DNA of 64,000 nucleotides from Lineus longissimus (Eukaryota; Nemertea; Pilidiophora; Heteronemertea; Lineidae), in NCBI RefSeq assembly GCF_910592395.1, contig NC_088314.1, positions 17,767,998 through 17,831,997 on the forward strand. Reading direction: 5' to 3'. The stretch's first letter is position 1. Each line of letters starts with the position of its first letter. The notes beneath the pieces are model-generated. The model had not been told where the DNA came from. It did not search any database and saw nothing but the letters and a program-made list of their open reading frames with translations. Below, in pieces: positions 22,714 to 34,596 of the stretch. Made by a program: the position numbers and the translations under genes.

Positions 22714-24397
22714 GAATATGAATATGAATATGAATATTTATTCGACCAACAAAATTTACAAGGTGCATTAATGAAATACATGATATTGATTGTGGTCGGG
22801 AGCAGAACAAGACCAGATTGGCCGCTTAATGCCTGCTCCCTTATGAATTACATGTAGTACAATGTTAATTATTATATACAGGATTTACAATTTAATTTAC
22901 AAGACACAACTATTTTACAGTGAAGGAGTGAGTAATAACAGTTATAAGACGAAAAAAGTTTAACGAATGTCGCAAACATAGCAGTTGCGAATTTGGCACT
23001 TTTTATTATAGGAACCCAAAATTTCATTTTTGTAGTATGTTGAAAAGGATTTTAAGCTAAAATTTGAGTGGAGTTTGTTTAGAGTTTGTTTTGAGAGAGA
23101 ATTATATAATTTAGTTAAACTGTATCGTGGTGTCATTTTGGCATATGCGTGTCTTACATTTGGTATTTTAAATTTATCATTAATTCTTGTGGGATAGTTA
23201 TGAACATCACTGTTAAATGAGAAAAAATTGTGCATGAAGTACACTGGTAAATCCTTTTTTAAAAATCTATAGAGAAATTTTATTTCAATTAATTTGTGTA
23301 AGTCCGGTAGTTTGAGTAGTTTCAGCTTTATGAATAAAGGGTCAGTGTGACTAATAGGATGACTGAGAGTAATGGCACGAATAGCTTTCTTTTGTAATTT
23401 TAAAATTTCGTTGTGATCATAGCCCCAAGATAATATTTGATAGTTGAGATGAGCAGAGATAAGAGAGTGGTAAATCGTTATTAGAATTTTCTGTGGAATA
23501 AAATGTTTTAAGTAATTGATAATGCCGGTTGCCCTTGATATTTTTTTTGAAATATGATTTATATGTGAAGTCCAAGTAAGATCCTTTTTTATAAGTAATC
23601 CAAGGAAGTTAAACGATTCAACACATTCGAGTTTCGTGCCTTCAATTTGTAAATCTAGGATGCCATTAAAAATTTTGTGTGTTCGTTCAAAGATCATAAA
23701 TTTAGTTTTTGAGATATTTAAAGATAATTTATTTGCTTTTAACCAGTTTGCTATGTTTAATAGCTCGGTGTTTAATATGTGGTTTACCTTGGTAGAAAAA
23801 GAATGTAATTCGCTAAGTGAAGTTGTATCGTCCGCAAACATTATAAAATTGAAGAATTTACTTGCTTTGTTTAGATCATTGATGTAAATGGTAAAAAGGA
23901 GAGGCCCTAAGATCGACCCTTGGGGTACACCCGTTTTAATGACAGCATGGTCGGAGGTGTAACCAGAGAAATCAACATATTGACGTCTGTTGGATATATA
24001 AGTTTTCATGAGATTTAGAGCAGAGTCAGTAAGACCGTAAAGGCTAAGTTTATGTAATAAGATATTATGATCCAATGTATCGAAAGCCTTGGACAGATCC
24101 ATAAATATGGCAATTGATTTCTTGTTGTTATCCAAGGTTTTAGTTATTCTATCAATTAACTCTGCTGCGGCGAGGTCTGTTGAGTGTTTTTTTCGGAAAC
24201 CATATTGACTTTCAAAGATCATTTTGTTGTCGACGAGATATTTAGTGAGTTGATCATGTATGATTCTTTCATAGATTTTTGAGATTGATGGAAGAAGGGA
24301 TATTGGCCGGTAGTTGTTAAATGAATCTTTTTCCCCTTTTTTAAATAACGGAATAACTTTTGCTATTTTAAGATTGTCTGGGAAAATGCCTGATTCA
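22714..24397 (-). mobile_element. 5'-truncated non-LTR retrotransposon (LINE) inserted in the 76-bp satellite
   Basis: On the minus strand the element runs from within its reverse transcriptase domain (about 24,397) to a 3' tail that ends in an ATTCAT-type microsatellite (22,714-22,740 on the plus strand reads tatgaatatgaatatgaata). Satellite units flank it directly on both sides, so the insertion postdates the array. 5' truncation and a simple-repeat tail are typical of target-primed reverse transcription. No clear target-site duplication is visible, because the flanking satellite is itself repetitive. Confidence 0.85.
22960..24396 (-). CDS. LINE reverse transcriptase, partial but open
   Basis: An open frame of about 479 codons without a stop; the first internal Met is at 24,222. 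Motifs in order are FPDNLKIAKVIPLFKKGEK and NNYRPISLLP (fingers), YGFRKKHST, FMDLSKAFDTLDH (catalytic Asp), GVPQGSILGPLLF, and FADDT (catalytic Asp pair). NISKTKFMIF and FNFLGLLIKKDLTW form the following thumb region. The C-terminal part ends CQIRNCYVCDIR with no RNase H domain visible. This set matches the jockey/CR1 group of LINEs. The endonuclease domain and the reverse transcriptase N-terminus are lost by truncation, so the copy should not be mobile by itself. Confidence 0.85.
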   Translation of the reverse strand, partial: ESGIFPDNLKIAKVIPLFKKGEKDSFNNYRPISLLPSISKIYERIIHDQLTKYLVDNKMIFESQYGFRKKHSTDLAAAELIDRITKTLDNNKKSIAIFMDLSKAFDTLDHNILLHKLSLYGLTDSALNLMKTYISNRRQYVDFSGYTSDHAVIKTGVPQGSILGPLLFTIYINDLNKASKFFNFIMFADDTTSLSELHSFSTKVNHILNTELLNIANWLKANKLSLNISKTKFMIFERTHKIFNGILDLQIEGTKLECVESFNFLGLLIKKDLTWTSHINHISKKISRATGIINYLKHFIPQKILITIYHSLISAHLNYQILSWGYDHNEILKLQKKAIRAITLSHPISHTDPLFIKLKLLKLPDLHKLIEIKFLYRFLKKDLPVYFMHNFFSFNSDVHNYPTRINDKFKIPNVRHAYAKMTPRYSLTKLYNSLSKQTLNKLHSNFSLKSFSTYYKNEILGSYNKKCQIRNCYVCDIR

Positions 24398-26310
24398 AGA
24401 CTGTGACAATGAGGAACATATCTGAGCTCCTACACTGGAAAAGTCTTTGGTCCAACCTGTCCCAGTATGACCCAGATTGTGACAATGAGGAACATATCTG
24501 AGCTCCTACACTGGAAAAGTCTTTGGTCCAACCTGTCCCAGTATGACCCAGATTGTGACAATGAGGAACATATCTGAGCTCCTACACTGGAAAAGTCTTT
24601 GGCCCATTCTGTCCCAATATGACCCAGAATTTGACAATAGGGCAACTCAGCTTCAAAACTGGGGAAGTCTTCGGTCTGAACTGTCCTGAAATGACTTAGA
24701 ATGTGACACTGGGGCTGCTAACCCAGCTTCAAAACTGGGGAAGTCTTCAGTCTGAACTGTCCTGAAATGACTTAGAATGTGACACTGGGGCTGCTAACTC
24801 AGCTTCAAAACTGGAGAAGTCTTCAGTCTAAACTGTCCTGAAATGACTTAGAATGTGACACTTGGGCTACTAACTCAGCTTCAAACCTGGAGAAGTCTTC
24901 GGTCTGAACTGTCCTAAAATGACTTAGAATGTGACACTTGGGCTACTAACTCAGCTTCAAAACTGGAGAAGTCTTCAGTCTGAACTGTCCTGAAATGACT
25001 TAGAATGTGACACTTTGGGCTACTAACTCAGCTTCAGAACTGGAGAAGTCTTCAGTCTGAACTGTCCTGAAATGACTTAGAATGTGACACTTGGGCTACT
25101 AACTCAGCTTCAAAACTGGAGAAGTCTTCAGCCTGAACTGTCCTGAAATGACTTAGAATGTGACACTTGGGCTACTAACTCAGCTTCAAAACTGGAGAAG
25201 TCTTCAGTCTGAACTGTCCTGAAATGACTTAGAATGTGACACTGGGGCTACTAACTCAGCTTCAAAACTGGAGAAGTCTTCGGTCTGAACTGGCCTGAAA
25301 TGACTTAGAATGTGACACTGGGGCTACTAACTCAGCTTCAAAACTGGAGAAGTCTTCGGTCTGAACTGTCCTGAAATGACTTAGAATGTGACACTGGGGC
25401 TACTAACTCAGCTTCAAAACTGAAGAAGTCTTCGGTCTGAACTGGCCTGAAATGACTTAGAATGTGACACTGGGGCTACTAACTCAGCTTCAAAACTGGA
25501 GAAGTCTTCGGTCTGAACTGTCCTGAAATGACTTAGAATGTGACACTTGGGCTACTAACTCAGCTTCAAAACTGGAGAAGTCTTCAGTCTGAACTGTCCT
25601 GAAATGACTTAGAATGTGACACTTGGGCTACTAACTCAGCTTCAAAACTGGAGAAGTCTTCAGTCTGAACTGTCCTGAAATGACTTAGAATGTGACACTT
25701 GGGCTACTAACTCAGCTTCAAAACTGGAGAAGTCTTCAGTCTGAACTGTCCTGAAATGACTTAGAATGTGACACTTGGGCTACTAACTCAGCTTCAAAAC
25801 CGGAGAAGTCTTCGGTCTGAACTGTCCTAAAATGACTTAGAATGTGACACTGGGGCTGCTAACTCAGCTTCAAAACTGGAGAAGTCTTCAGTCTGAACTG
25901 TCCTGAAATGACTTAGAATGTGACACTTGGGCTACTAACTCAGCTTCAAAACTGGAGAAGTCTTCAGTCTGAACTGTCCTGAAATGACTTAGAATGTGAC
26001 ACTTGGGCTACTAACTCGGCTTCAAAACTGGAGAAGTCTTCAGTCTGAACTGTCCTGAAATGACTTAGAATGTGACACTTTGGGCTACTAACTCAGCTTC
26101 AAAACTGGAGATGTCTTCGGTCTGAACTGTCCTGAAATGACTTAGAATGTGACACTTTGGGCTACTAACTCAGCTTCAAAACTGGAGATGTCTTCGGTCT
26201 GAATATGACCTAGAATGTTACAATGAGACCAGGCAATGGGAGCTCCGACACAAGAGAAGTCTTCGGTCCAAACTGTCCCGATATGACTATGACTTTTAAT
26301 GTGACAACGG
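24398..26310. repeat. 76-bp satellite array, right part
   Basis: About 25 further units. The first three match the second flavour of the left part. From about 24,630 a third flavour takes over: gaatgtgacacttgggctac, then taactcagcttcaaaactgg and agaagtcttc, with cctgaaatgactta at the end of each 76-bp unit. Units in this part differ by very few bases, suggesting recent homogenisation. Confidence 0.9.
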
Positions 26311-29300
26311 TACATCTTATCTATCTCGGCATAGTTTCGACCATTCAGATGTTCATTATTGGTGTCCAATGTCGGCACAAGATGCCTGCCTTAGCAAATG
26401 GTTACGAGTGTAAAACCCTTAATTCTACAATCATACTAATCCCAGCTGCTGTCGAAAATCATTTATTGGCGAACTAAACGCAAAATCAGTAACAGGGACA
26501 GTTTGGAGAGTGCAAGACAGGATGTAGATATTCCATATCAGACCAAGAATACAAACTTGGCAAACCTACATATCATATTATCATGCACAGCTTGGCTATT
26601 ATCGGAAATAGTAAGTCTGGAACTGGTTGGATTTTGACGAGATTTTATTAAAACTGTCGACTATAAGATATTACAAAGCGAACAAAAGTATACATTCATA
26701 TCAGTGACACTGAAACCATTTTCTCTAGCCTCAGGAGAATACATGTAGGTTCATTGGGAATTTTGAGAGAACTCAAGAGATTGTTGAAGAAACTCATCAA
26801 CAATGGGTCAAGTTTAGAAATGAAATGAAGCCAGTCTGGTTAGTTTATGAGAATGAAACTGACAACCCGGTTAAGGTAGAAATACCCATGAGATCATTAC
26901 CTTACCCATCTTAGACTGCTAATACATATCCTGCATTTCAAATTGGGATTTTAGGCCATTCAATAACCTACTTAAACCAATTCACTTTGATCATTTTTCA
27001 ATATTAATTTAATTTTTTTCAATAATGATACCAGGTACATTTGACAACAACATTGATACTGATAGTGTTAAATTTTCCAAAATCCTTTAATTTCATCTAT
27101 TTTGCACAAGATCTTAACTGACTCCAAGAAAACATAAATGATTTTACTGTATACTGCCAAAATGCTCGCAAGCTAAGAAGCTTATGAGTTTGAGAAGTCA
27201 TCCCCCACCAGAGATTAATGACTTTTTTTATTAGAGTTACGAGCAGGAAAAAAGGCAAAATCAAAACATTGCAATGTCAAGAAATGATGAGAGCAGGCAT
27301 GAATTTCATTACAAAAACATTTAGCTACCAACAATTACAAAACAGCTATACAATGCTACCAGTATAAAACTCTTAGATATATCATCATGCATGTCCACGT
27401 AGACCGAACCTGAAAATAGATATTAGTATTTTTACTTGAGTTTTTTTTTGTGAACTTGCCCGCATCATTTCTGGTCTTGGAGAAATTAGTACATGGTTAA
27501 CATACAGACACGAAGCAAGGAAAATTTTAAAGACAGAAAAATCAGGCCACGTGCAGATTAAATTTTCGGCATGATTATTTCAGAAATTTGCTCAGAAACC
27601 TGAAAAAAACAGTCCATGTCTAATTACAAAGCAAGCACGTCGATTTCAAGATAAATTCAAATGCATGAAATGATTTGGTCCTCCGTGTTTTCTATAAGGC
27701 AAGGTAACAAACATTAATTTCTATCTGAACTCTAGTCTTTCACTACCAGATCCAGAAATGCCTACTGATGTCCTTTCAAATACTTTGAAAAAGCTTACAG
27801 AGAGCGCTGTTATAACCCAATTGTTTTATCTTGTTTATTAATATTTCAGACTTTATGTTCAATTTCAAAGTTTGCAGAGGGTTTTTCCAGCTTTTTTCCG
27901 TGAAATTCTGGCTATCATCACTTTTTTGTGTTTTTTTTCCACAAACCTGAAAGGCAGCTGACCTAAACACAAACATGGCAATATTTGTCTTCGTCAATCT
28001 GCATCATAAACGGCTGCTCCAAAAGACCTCTACACTCAAAATCTATCGGATAGTATTAGAACTAGGGCACAGGGTACCTTATGTATGTGTTAGGCAAGCA
28101 AGCGTTGTAACACATACATGTATACGTACGTGCTTGGTAGTGAAAGAGTTAACAGATAATGAACATTCATGTCATTCTCATAAATTCATTGAAATTCGAA
28201 TTCGAAAAATCGGAAAATGCTGAAGCAGTTATTTTAATTTGATTCATTTGATGCATTGCACTAAAAAACACACAAAAACAGGCCGACTACGTTGTCTGAT
28301 ATTAAAGACTGAAACAAAATAGATTTGTAGAAAATTGGTTGCAAGACTGAAAAAAAATTCAACATTATACACACATTGACAACCAAGCATTTGTTGCACA
28401 TTCAGGAAATCTTACCGTTCAAACCTGGCAAACCACGTTTAACGGACATTTCTGAATGCGCAGGCCTGCTGAAAATAGTTTTGCATGTTCTCCGTGAGGA
28501 ATGTACACATTTATACAGCTGAACAAGGACTAAATGCATTATACGTCTACTCTGTACAGTACAAACGACTACATAATTACACCCAAAATATGTCGCTCTC
28601 CAGATTGGCAGTCTCAGCTGGCATACATACATGTACATGTACACTGTAAGCAGTCAATTAACACATGTGCAACTCATCAGATATCATGGGCCTTATAGTT
28701 CTCTATCCATCTCACTGTACACATTATCGTTACATGCATCGTTGAGCTTTCAAAAACAAGAAATCCCGTAAAAATGTTCTATTAATCACCTTTTCCACAA
28801 AATAACTTCATTACTGCAGTTTCTTGTTCCCAAGACTACAAAAAATAGATCAATCCTTGCGTAGCCCTGCACCTTAAAATAGTCATTCGCTTTAAATTCA
28901 ACATGTTTTGGGTTGTAAATTACTGACCATACCCAAAAAACATTATTTTAGCATGCACAACTCCTATCACACGAAACTTTTCACGCCTCAGAGTGCATAT
29001 TAGTTCTCCGCTACAGGCAGTGCATTGTCAATGCAACGCTCTGCACAGGGATAATGGCTGCATGGAGGGCTCACTCGAGTACTGACAGGATGTGCAATTT
29101 TAATGGCAGAAACTACTGTAGAGGAGAAGGCAACTGGGCAACTGACAGCTTGGTGATAATGCCCTTGATAATTCCATTGGCCAGCTTTAATAATAATCAC
29201 TGAAAAATACCTTTTAGAAAAAGACTCCCAGGCAAAATCACCCGATCATAAACTTTCATTGTTAGAACAGCACATGATCTTTAAAAAGTTTCTAAAAGAA

Positions 29301-30759
29301 ACAGCATAGTTCAAAATGAAGTGATTACTAAATGCAAGAAAACGTGAAATGCTAATCATGGTATTATTTTTTATGTGCCGTCAGTTGACGGAGAGATGGT
29401 ATTCTGAAGCGGGATGATATCTGGTAAAATTTAAATTCATAAATACCCCAGTATTTTTAAGACTGTCGCAGCCTAAACCTCGCCAACACATCCAGGATAT
29501 ACTGGGACAGCCTTGTCCATAGGATGGGATATTGCCAGCTTGAAATCTTTCCCAAGCCAATCTGGGATCCAGGCCAGCAAATATTTCCTGGATTTGGGTC
29601 AGGAGTACTATAAACTGTCAAACCCCTGTGGTAGCAGAGGGTTAACAATAACATTGAAAACAATCAAACGCCGTGACCAATATTACATTACAACTGTACA
29701 TTGTAACTGTGCTGAAATACCTAACATTCGGCTATTTACAAATGCAATCGGAATTCAACAAACTGGAAATTGGACTGACGAAGTTGGACACTGGTAATCC
29801 GACCACAACTAATTGGGACCCGTTAGTGACAGATTAGGGGGATTAACCTAACCTGCTATGTGCAAAGTCTAGAATTGCAGATCATTAGTGCTCAAATTTT
29901 ATATTCAATGAAATCGATTAAACTAGCTTTGAAAAGGCACCCAATTCGAGGTTTTCAAGAGGAACTTTCTATAGCCAAGGTACGCAAGTCTCACAGAAAG
30001 GCACCTTGATTGATTTTCAAAGTTTTTATGTGAAAATCTTTTTCTATTTCTAAACCTTCTGGTTTAGGACAGGAGGGCTAAGTTAAAACTACGAGGCTAC
30101 CACGAACGAAAACATTTCAACACTTACAATACAAAGTATTCATGGAATAGATTCAAAAATGATATCGGATTTTTTGTCCGAGGCCATGAATTGTTTTGTT
30201 TTTCGATCTATTTACAGCCAGACGACGGAGTGTCATTTTTCATGAGCTGCAGCAGACAGACGTTGAATCCTCAGGCAATGGAATAGACGTTCTGGAATTC
30301 CCCGCCCAGAATCCTTGTTTTCATTCCATTCCACAGATGGCGTCAGGTCATGACCATTGACATCTACACCTTCCTCACTAGCGCACGTCGTAACAAGAAA
30401 GGTCCATTGGTATATATGTACAAAACATTGGGTGATGAATTATTTGTACACATGAAGAAATTATGCTGCGCCCTTTTCGTCCCCTGAAATTAAAATACAT
30501 ACGCATTAAATATTGAGATTAGAAAATATCGATTTTCTTCTGCATTCAATCTTTTGCCGAGACCAAGGCGAAAATATGCATGACTGGGGTCTCTTTACAT
30601 GCTGTTTGTTCCCAGGTTGCAGTGGAAATACAAAATCAAATTTCAATCTATTCAGCAGGGCTCGAAATTCAAGGCAGCAAATGCCTTACAAAAGGCATCT
30701 AATAGACTGTAGACGAAAAACTGTGAGAATTTCAACTAAAGCCCTCCTAGACATGGACA
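26311..30759. other. Intergenic region, no gene recognised; may hold the last SET exon and 3' UTR
   Basis: AT-rich DNA with only short frames that resemble nothing known. Since SET exon 6 ends in an open phase-1 donor, a final short coding exon and 3' UTR of SET on the minus strand should lie here, but no convincing acceptor plus acidic tail was found. Confidence 0.4.
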
Positions 30760-31048
30760 GAAAAGAGGCATCTACCATTTTTCGTCTTCGGACAGGCCAC
30801 TACAGTCTAAAGGTCCACCTCAAGAGGATGACATGGCTGAGTCCGGAAGGTGCCAGGGCAACACATCAGATCAGTGACCAGAACACGTGCTCCAGAACTC
30901 CCACCCTGGGACACCGAGCGACTGGCCACATGGCCACACGGTGCATCAATGGAGACAAAGCTCTGGGGATCAAGGGAGGAACCAGAGATGATAGCCAGGT
31001 TTATCAGAGACATAGGCCTGGTTCTGTAGTGCAGGGCTCCATAAAAAG
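30760..31048 (+). pseudogene. Decayed LINE pol C-terminal fragment with frameshifts
   Basis: The conceptual translation DRKEASTIFRLRTGHYSL in one frame, PEHVLQNSHP in a second, and WDTERLATWPHGASMETKLW with REEPEMIARFIRDIGL in a third matches the conserved end of LINE polyproteins after RNase H (RKE..IFRLRTGH, PEHVLQ, TWP.G...KLWG, FI..IGL). The frame changes and an internal stop show that it is dead. It ends at TAG near 31,048, followed by a purine-rich tail. It lies on the plus strand just beyond SET exon 6. Confidence 0.7.
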
Positions 31049-31084
31049 AAAATCGAATGATATGACGAAGAAGTAAAATGTTAC

Positions 31085-31144
31085 CTTCAGCATCGTCATC
31101 CTCGTCATCATCATCCTCGCCCTCTACAACAACATCGTCTTCAT
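31085..31144 (-). CDS. SET: SET exon 6 (acidic tail, part)
   Basis: This 60-nt exon encodes [20 protein letters not shown]. Phase 1 to 1, acceptor ttttccag, donor gtaaca. Reading on past the donor gives non-acidic sequence that overlaps the LINE relic, so splicing to a further short exon is expected. Confidence 0.75.
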
Positions 31145-34100
31145 CTGGAAAATAGCACATTTGAAACTGGACATAAACTCAGAAGAACAACAATAGGTAT
31201 AAATTTTATGTTTAGCTTGATATCAGTATTTATCTTCACTTGTAGCCGAGCACTTACGATATCAGACCTCCAAACAACTTAATTTCTGCAACACTGGTTT
31301 TGAATGAAACTTTTTGGACGTCATAAATTTGCTTTCTGCTTTCTGAAGAGCAAATTCAGCTACTTTTTCTTTTAAACAACTTAACAAAACATTTTTTCTC
31401 ATCCAGATCTCTAAAAACAGAAATCTGGTATGGCCACACAATCTGCACCCTCTGCATCTTAATTAACTGCACAACCCTGTTGAGCAGACGACAATGTCAC
31501 TGAACATACCATCTTCGTCCTCCTCATCTTCATCGTCGTCATCATCTTCACCCACGACAACAACGGATTCATCAAGATCTTCATCGTCCTCATCACTGTC
31601 CATGCCATTCTCGCCGATTTCGATGCCGTGGTTGAGAAAGTACTGGATGGGGTTGGGCCACATGTCATCCTTGATCACCTGTGCAAGAAATCATGTTCAA
31701 ATTCAAGTTACGGTTTCAATTCAACGGACCCAATGCTTTGGGAGTAACAAGTGGTCTCAAATCAGCCAGAGAGTTCCATGGTTTTATGAGCACTATAAAC
31801 TGTTACCGAATTGAGAGCTTGGCCAATATCACAGAACAAGAAGAAAATTTGAAACCTCAGAAAACACACTCCTCTAACTCTTATTTTGTTGCCACTTAAA
31901 GCCTGATAATGAATGTTCATCATCCATACCTCTGCGATATCATCGGCTGAAGGATCTGTATTGTCTAAATACCACGTGAAGAACGACCTGTTGGCACTCA
32001 TCTTCCTCTTCTGGCCGAGGGCGGCCTCCTGGGCCTTCTTGGTCAGGTCCATGCCCTTCTTCCATTGGATGGGATACGACTGAGAGGCTGGGTCCCCTAC
32101 AATGAAATGATCATCTATAGACTAGTTTTATTTCTGTGAATATCGGTATAAGGACAATGTGCATGCACAGTTTAGAGGGCGAGGATGTCATCAATACACC
32201 TACATTGTATACAACTTTTTCAGATTTTTTTTGCCAAACAATACTAGTAACACAAAGCTTTAGTCTATTTGAGTTAGACAAGAAAAGAAGTGCAAAATGA
32301 GGTGGAAGGTTATGATTTGACGCAGAGTATTAAGTTGAATATGACATACCAAAGAAACGAACAAGGGTTAACAAAAACGCATGTTTCAACAATGTAACCA
32401 ACAGTTTTTTAATGGTGTGAAAACTAAGAATCAACTTTCAACATACAAAGCCAGTCTCCACTGCCCTCAGTAGGTCCTGTAAACAAACAAGTCAAAAAGC
32501 CACCACCATTTCATAAAAACTTTTTTGAGTACGGTATTCATTTGTGAATTCTATTGACATTAACAGTGCACTTCACGCTACACATAAATGAAACAAACAA
32601 CTTCTGAAGCACAGCCTTGTCTTCAAATGGTCGAGGACCTTTGTAATCAGGACGGTCGAGGACAGCATCGTCAGACCCAAGGGCGTCCTGAATAGAAAGG
32701 TTCTACTAGAACCTGAACATTTATTTCATATGGCCTACATAAAATACAGTAATGTGTTTTGCCTACAAGTAAATCAGATGGTGAAAAATGCTATTGCTAA
32801 CTCATTACATGTCAGGCCAAACTAAAACAAACCTATGCTTACCAGATGTGCCAAGCTGAAATTCTTTACACAACACCTCATTTTCAAAGTAAGGGTTACC
32901 GCTGAAGTGGAACTTTATCCGGTAGCCAGACTTGATGTCTTCGAACTCTTCTACTTCAACCTGTATGGGAGAATTAAGAAACTTGTCAATATCAAATGCA
33001 ACAATGTTAGAGCAGTAATTTTTAGTTCATCTATTGACTCCCAGGTGGCCAGACCTGTTTTCCTTGTACTGCCTCAGAGGCAATTGGTGAACTTAACTTA
33101 CCTCTTCAGCCGAGTGCAATTGATAAGAGATTTTTGGCCAAGTGTGGTTTCTTTATGTCAACACCAGGTTCAGGGGCAAATTTTTTTGCAAACTTCCATT
33201 TTATGAGAAGTAAGCACTTTACTTTGACATTCACAATAACAGCATTTTTACTTTGCCAGCGAATGTTTTCATCAATTCAAAACTAATGTCCCTTTGGGAT
33301 TTGGAGCATGGCCTACTTGGACTCTTTGAGATCAAAAGCCCTCAAGCCATATGCTCAAGACATTTACAACTCTCCCTCTGAGGATAAGAAATGTTTGAAG
33401 AGTCGCACGTCTACGGCTGTGGCTTCTCTGAATGCACAACGCAGGCTTTCCTATCAGCCACCACTCATCAGAATAAGTGAATTCATTGCTTTCAGATTCG
33501 TCATTTCTAAATACCTGGTAGAGATGATGTAACAGACTTTCTTCCTCTTCGTCTAATATGGCCGATATCTGTGGATGGTTCATAAACTGGACACACAAGT
33601 CAAGGAAATTATCAATAAATTTTTGAACTACAGTATATTAAATCATAATGGTGAAACTCTTATTTAAATAAATTTTTTCCAGATTCTCTATAAAAGGAAT
33701 CTTAGTCATAGTGTCTTTTGATATAATTGATAATAATAATAAATTTTAATATTATTGCTACTCGACTTTTTCTTAATTTTTAAATGCTTTTATAAATACC
33801 ACTTCGATAAAAAAATTCACTAATTACTTGGCCTTTGGCCTAGTTGACGAGTTGTCTCCTTCACAAAGTTCACTTGCTGCATCAATTACGTTTAATTAGT
33901 GCCATTTCACCTCTTCTTCGGAAATTTCCGAAATGGCCTGAACAAGGTGCTGTGTGCAAAACTGATAAAGCTGTTCGCAGCGCACAACCTTTGTGAAGAG
34001 CGTGGAATGTTTTGTTTGAATAGATACTAGAGGTGCTCAAGTATGATTGTTGTTTATTGTAAAAATTTGGTCCACAATTCACACTGGCTGGGAAGGATAG

Positions 34101-34596
34101 GATAGAGGGGCATAGGCCTATTATGTATTATAGATATTATGACAATCCCATATTCCTCTATCGCACTGAAAGACTGGAGACTGGAGTGCAGAAAACAATG
34201 TCGAGTGCTGCACTGTACTCCACTTAAGTCTGATTGATCAAATAATACAATATCAGTATCAAAAAGATCTGCACATAGAGGCATGTTACTTATGACCACT
34301 ACTGTAAACAGTAGTACAAAGGATACAGCAGTGTACCAGAATTTAGGTATCTCTTTGATGAACTCATTACGCTGTTCAAAGTGTGGTTTTCGTAACTTGT
34401 TGTATTTCTGTTCAACCCTCAGGATTTCTTCACTGGCTTGTTCGTTGAGGGAATCAATTTCATTTTGACAATGATCAATTTCTTCCAAAGTCTTTTGTGT
34501 TTCGGCATCAAAATCTTGACCGAATTCTGCGCTGTCATCACCCTCAGACCCATCTAACTTGCGCATTTTCTTCGGTGTACCGGTATCTGTAGCCAT
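31085..34596 (-). CDS. SET: SET nuclear proto-oncogene homologue (TAF-I, PP2A inhibitor I2PP2A), last short exon not found
   Basis: Six coding exons join in frame on the minus strand: 34596-34327, 33586-33515, 32960-32843, 32096-31930, 31678-31510 and 31144-31085, giving 285 codons before a phase-1 donor. SET is a NAP-family histone chaperone, a subunit of the INHAT complex and an inhibitor of protein phosphatase 2A, mainly nuclear. Visible family marks are the dimerising helix [20 protein letters not shown], then [66 protein letters not shown], and a long Asp/Glu tail. Length matches human SET (277-290 residues). ATG 34,596 is chosen because it gives the usual N-terminus ([10 protein letters not shown]); the frame stays open upstream, but with Cys/Leu-rich sequence unlike SET. 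Confidence 0.93.
31510..31678 (-). CDS. SET: SET exon 5
   Basis: This 169-nt exon encodes [15 protein letters not shown] and the first acidic run ([13 protein letters not shown]). Phase 0 to 1, acceptor tgcacag, donor gtatgt. Confidence 0.9.
31930..32096 (-). CDS. SET: SET exon 4
   Basis: This 167-nt exon encodes [15 protein letters not shown] through [19 protein letters not shown]. Phase 1 to 0, acceptor attgtag, donor gtatgg. Confidence 0.9.
32636..32708. repeat. Truncated copy of the 54.4-kb palindromic MITE, in SET intron 3
   Basis: The sequence taatcaggac, then gaggacagcatc, cccaagggcgtcctgaatag and aaaggttctact matches the right half of the element at 54,385-54,540. Confidence 0.5.
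32843..32960 (-). CDS. SET: SET exon 3
   Basis: This 118-nt exon encodes [15 protein letters not shown] to CKEFQLGTS, part of the NAP earmuff fold. Phase 0 to 1, acceptor catacag, donor gtaagc. Confidence 0.9.
33515..33586 (-). CDS. SET: SET exon 2
   Basis: Twenty-four codons, [10 protein letters not shown] to LLHHLYQ, phase 0 to 0. The acceptor is gtccag and the donor gtattt. Confidence 0.9.
34327..34596 (-). CDS. SET: SET exon 1
   Basis: Ninety codons from MATDTG to PKFWYTA, ending in phase 0 at the donor gtatcc. It carries the N-terminal acidic stretch and the long dimerisation helix. Confidence 0.92.

Noticed and set aside
20548-26310. CRISPR-like or protein-coding repeat (for example SQYDPECD frames)
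   Set aside because: Units are contiguous with no unique spacers, the host is a eukaryote, and frames are short and inconsistent. It is a satellite.
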